From NCBI GenBank assembly GCA_027067055.1, contig JAMOMK010000084.1, positions 1-34,141 on the forward strand: 34,141 nucleotides of DNA, written 5' to 3'. This DNA comes from Lysobacterales bacterium (lineage in GTDB: Bacteria > Pseudomonadota > Gammaproteobacteria > Xanthomonadales > Marinicellaceae). Within the stretch, counting starts at the first letter, position 1. Each line of letters opens with the position of its first letter. Shown piece after piece: positions 33,819-34,141 of the stretch. Below the pieces are notes generated by a model, which saw only the letters and a list, made by a program, of their open reading frames with translations, was not told the origin of the DNA and did no database searches. The position numbers and the translations under genes are program-made.

Positions 33819-34141
33819 CTAGACACCAAAGCTTCACCTTTAAGATCAAGTTGTTAACCATACCCCTCACAGAACCGTACTTGCACTATTTACGCACACG
33901 GCTCCTCGCTAATACCCAGATATTTATATATTACTCTATAATTATACTACTCCCTATAGCACTCCCCAATGTCCAGACCAATTTTTATCGACCTCTAAAC
34001 ACCTTCAGTTTTTTCCCAAATCCCGATATAGAAACTAAATTTCCCACTAAATCTTGATTTGACGAATAAAATTATTCCTGTAGTTAAAATATGACAGTTT
34101 TAACTGGCTTAATCTCGATGCGGTGGTTTCTTTCTATCGAA
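33801..34141 (-). mobile_element. 3' part of a group II intron, runs off the window
   Basis: A well-formed domain V at 33872-33904 shows that the minus strand here is the end of a group II intron. The intron would extend to higher coordinates beyond 34141. A CTACTTGTC near 33808-33800 resembles intron 3' ends, but domain VI between it and domain V is not clearly resolved. The 237 bases upstream of domain V (33905-34141) show no reverse-transcriptase frame on the minus strand, only stop-rich sequence, so this copy may be degraded. I see no other gene in the stretch 33689-34141. Confidence 0.55.
33872..33904 (-). ncRNA. Group II intron domain V
   Basis: The minus-strand RNA has a 7-bp lower stem GAGCCGU/ACGGUUC carrying the AGC catalytic triad, then a G-U pair, a 2-nt AG bulge on the 3' side, and an upper stem UGCGU/GUGCA. 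The terminal loop is AAAUA. Length (33 nt), the 2-nt bulge position and the GAGCCG...CGGUUC sequence match the canonical 34-nt domain V; the loop departs from the usual GNRA tetraloop. Confidence 0.8.

Noticed and set aside
33851-34057. 68-codon plus-strand frame at the right edge
   Set aside because: It lies on the strand opposite the group II intron domain V and has no recognisable protein pattern.

Overview
The window is chromosomal DNA of a low-GC gammaproteobacterium. Evidence: a three-gene recC-recB-recD cluster, FimV, DUF4124, RlmG and PrmB, and the block prmB - aroC - asd - fimV - truA - trpF - trpB - trpA - accD - folC. That gene order is typical of the Xanthomonadales side of the Gammaproteobacteria. 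The AT-rich base composition would suit a Marinicella-like relative, but the genus is an inference.

Layout. 1-127: the edge of an IS21-family insertion sequence (start of istA plus terminal repeats). 128-507: a gene-free stretch with two 75-bp direct repeats. 508-716: a tRNA-Ala(GGC) - tRNA-Glu(TTC) operon on the minus strand, whose -35 box contains the recD stop codon. 756-8725: recC-recB-recD, overlapping genes on the minus strand. 8726-11690: a clutter zone with an alpha/beta hydrolase, a ParDE toxin-antitoxin pair, a PcaF-type thiolase and at least five kinds of short palindromic or periodic repeat. 11691-14243: gyrA. 14342-15989: a two-gene operon of an exported DUF4124-glutaredoxin and a cyclic-nucleotide-binding EAL protein, facing rlmG (16052-17182) across a short intergenic region with a Fur-box-like site. 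17197-23542: a tightly overlapping seven-gene operon truA-trpF-trpB-trpA-accD-folC-PHP phosphatase. 23603-26165: fimV with its own terminator. 26276-28395: aroC-asd. 28556-29862: a small exported protein and prmB. 29960-32222 (plus strand): SCO1, psd and an unidentified exported protein. 32235-33522: a Pycsar-effector-like (DUF5706) membrane protein and a DUF998-like membrane protein, divergent. 33509-34141: a decayed recX fragment and a group II intron 3' end (a clear domain V at 33872-33904), running off the window.

Most genes are housekeeping: recombinational repair, DNA supercoiling, tryptophan, chorismate and aspartate-family synthesis, fatty-acid and folate metabolism, rRNA, tRNA and ribosomal-protein modification, phospholipid synthesis and copper delivery to cytochrome oxidase. 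I see no convincing complete new defence or mobile system. The less ordinary signals are: a 21-bp palindrome upstream of both recC and the hydrolase; a triple 8-bp repeat across the aroC/asd junction, where loss of one unit would fuse the two genes; the cNMP-EAL plus glutaredoxin operon next to a Fur-like site; an orphan Pycsar-effector-like protein; and a recX remnant beside a group II intron end. Both window ends lie inside multicopy mobile elements, as expected if this is a whole assembly contig.
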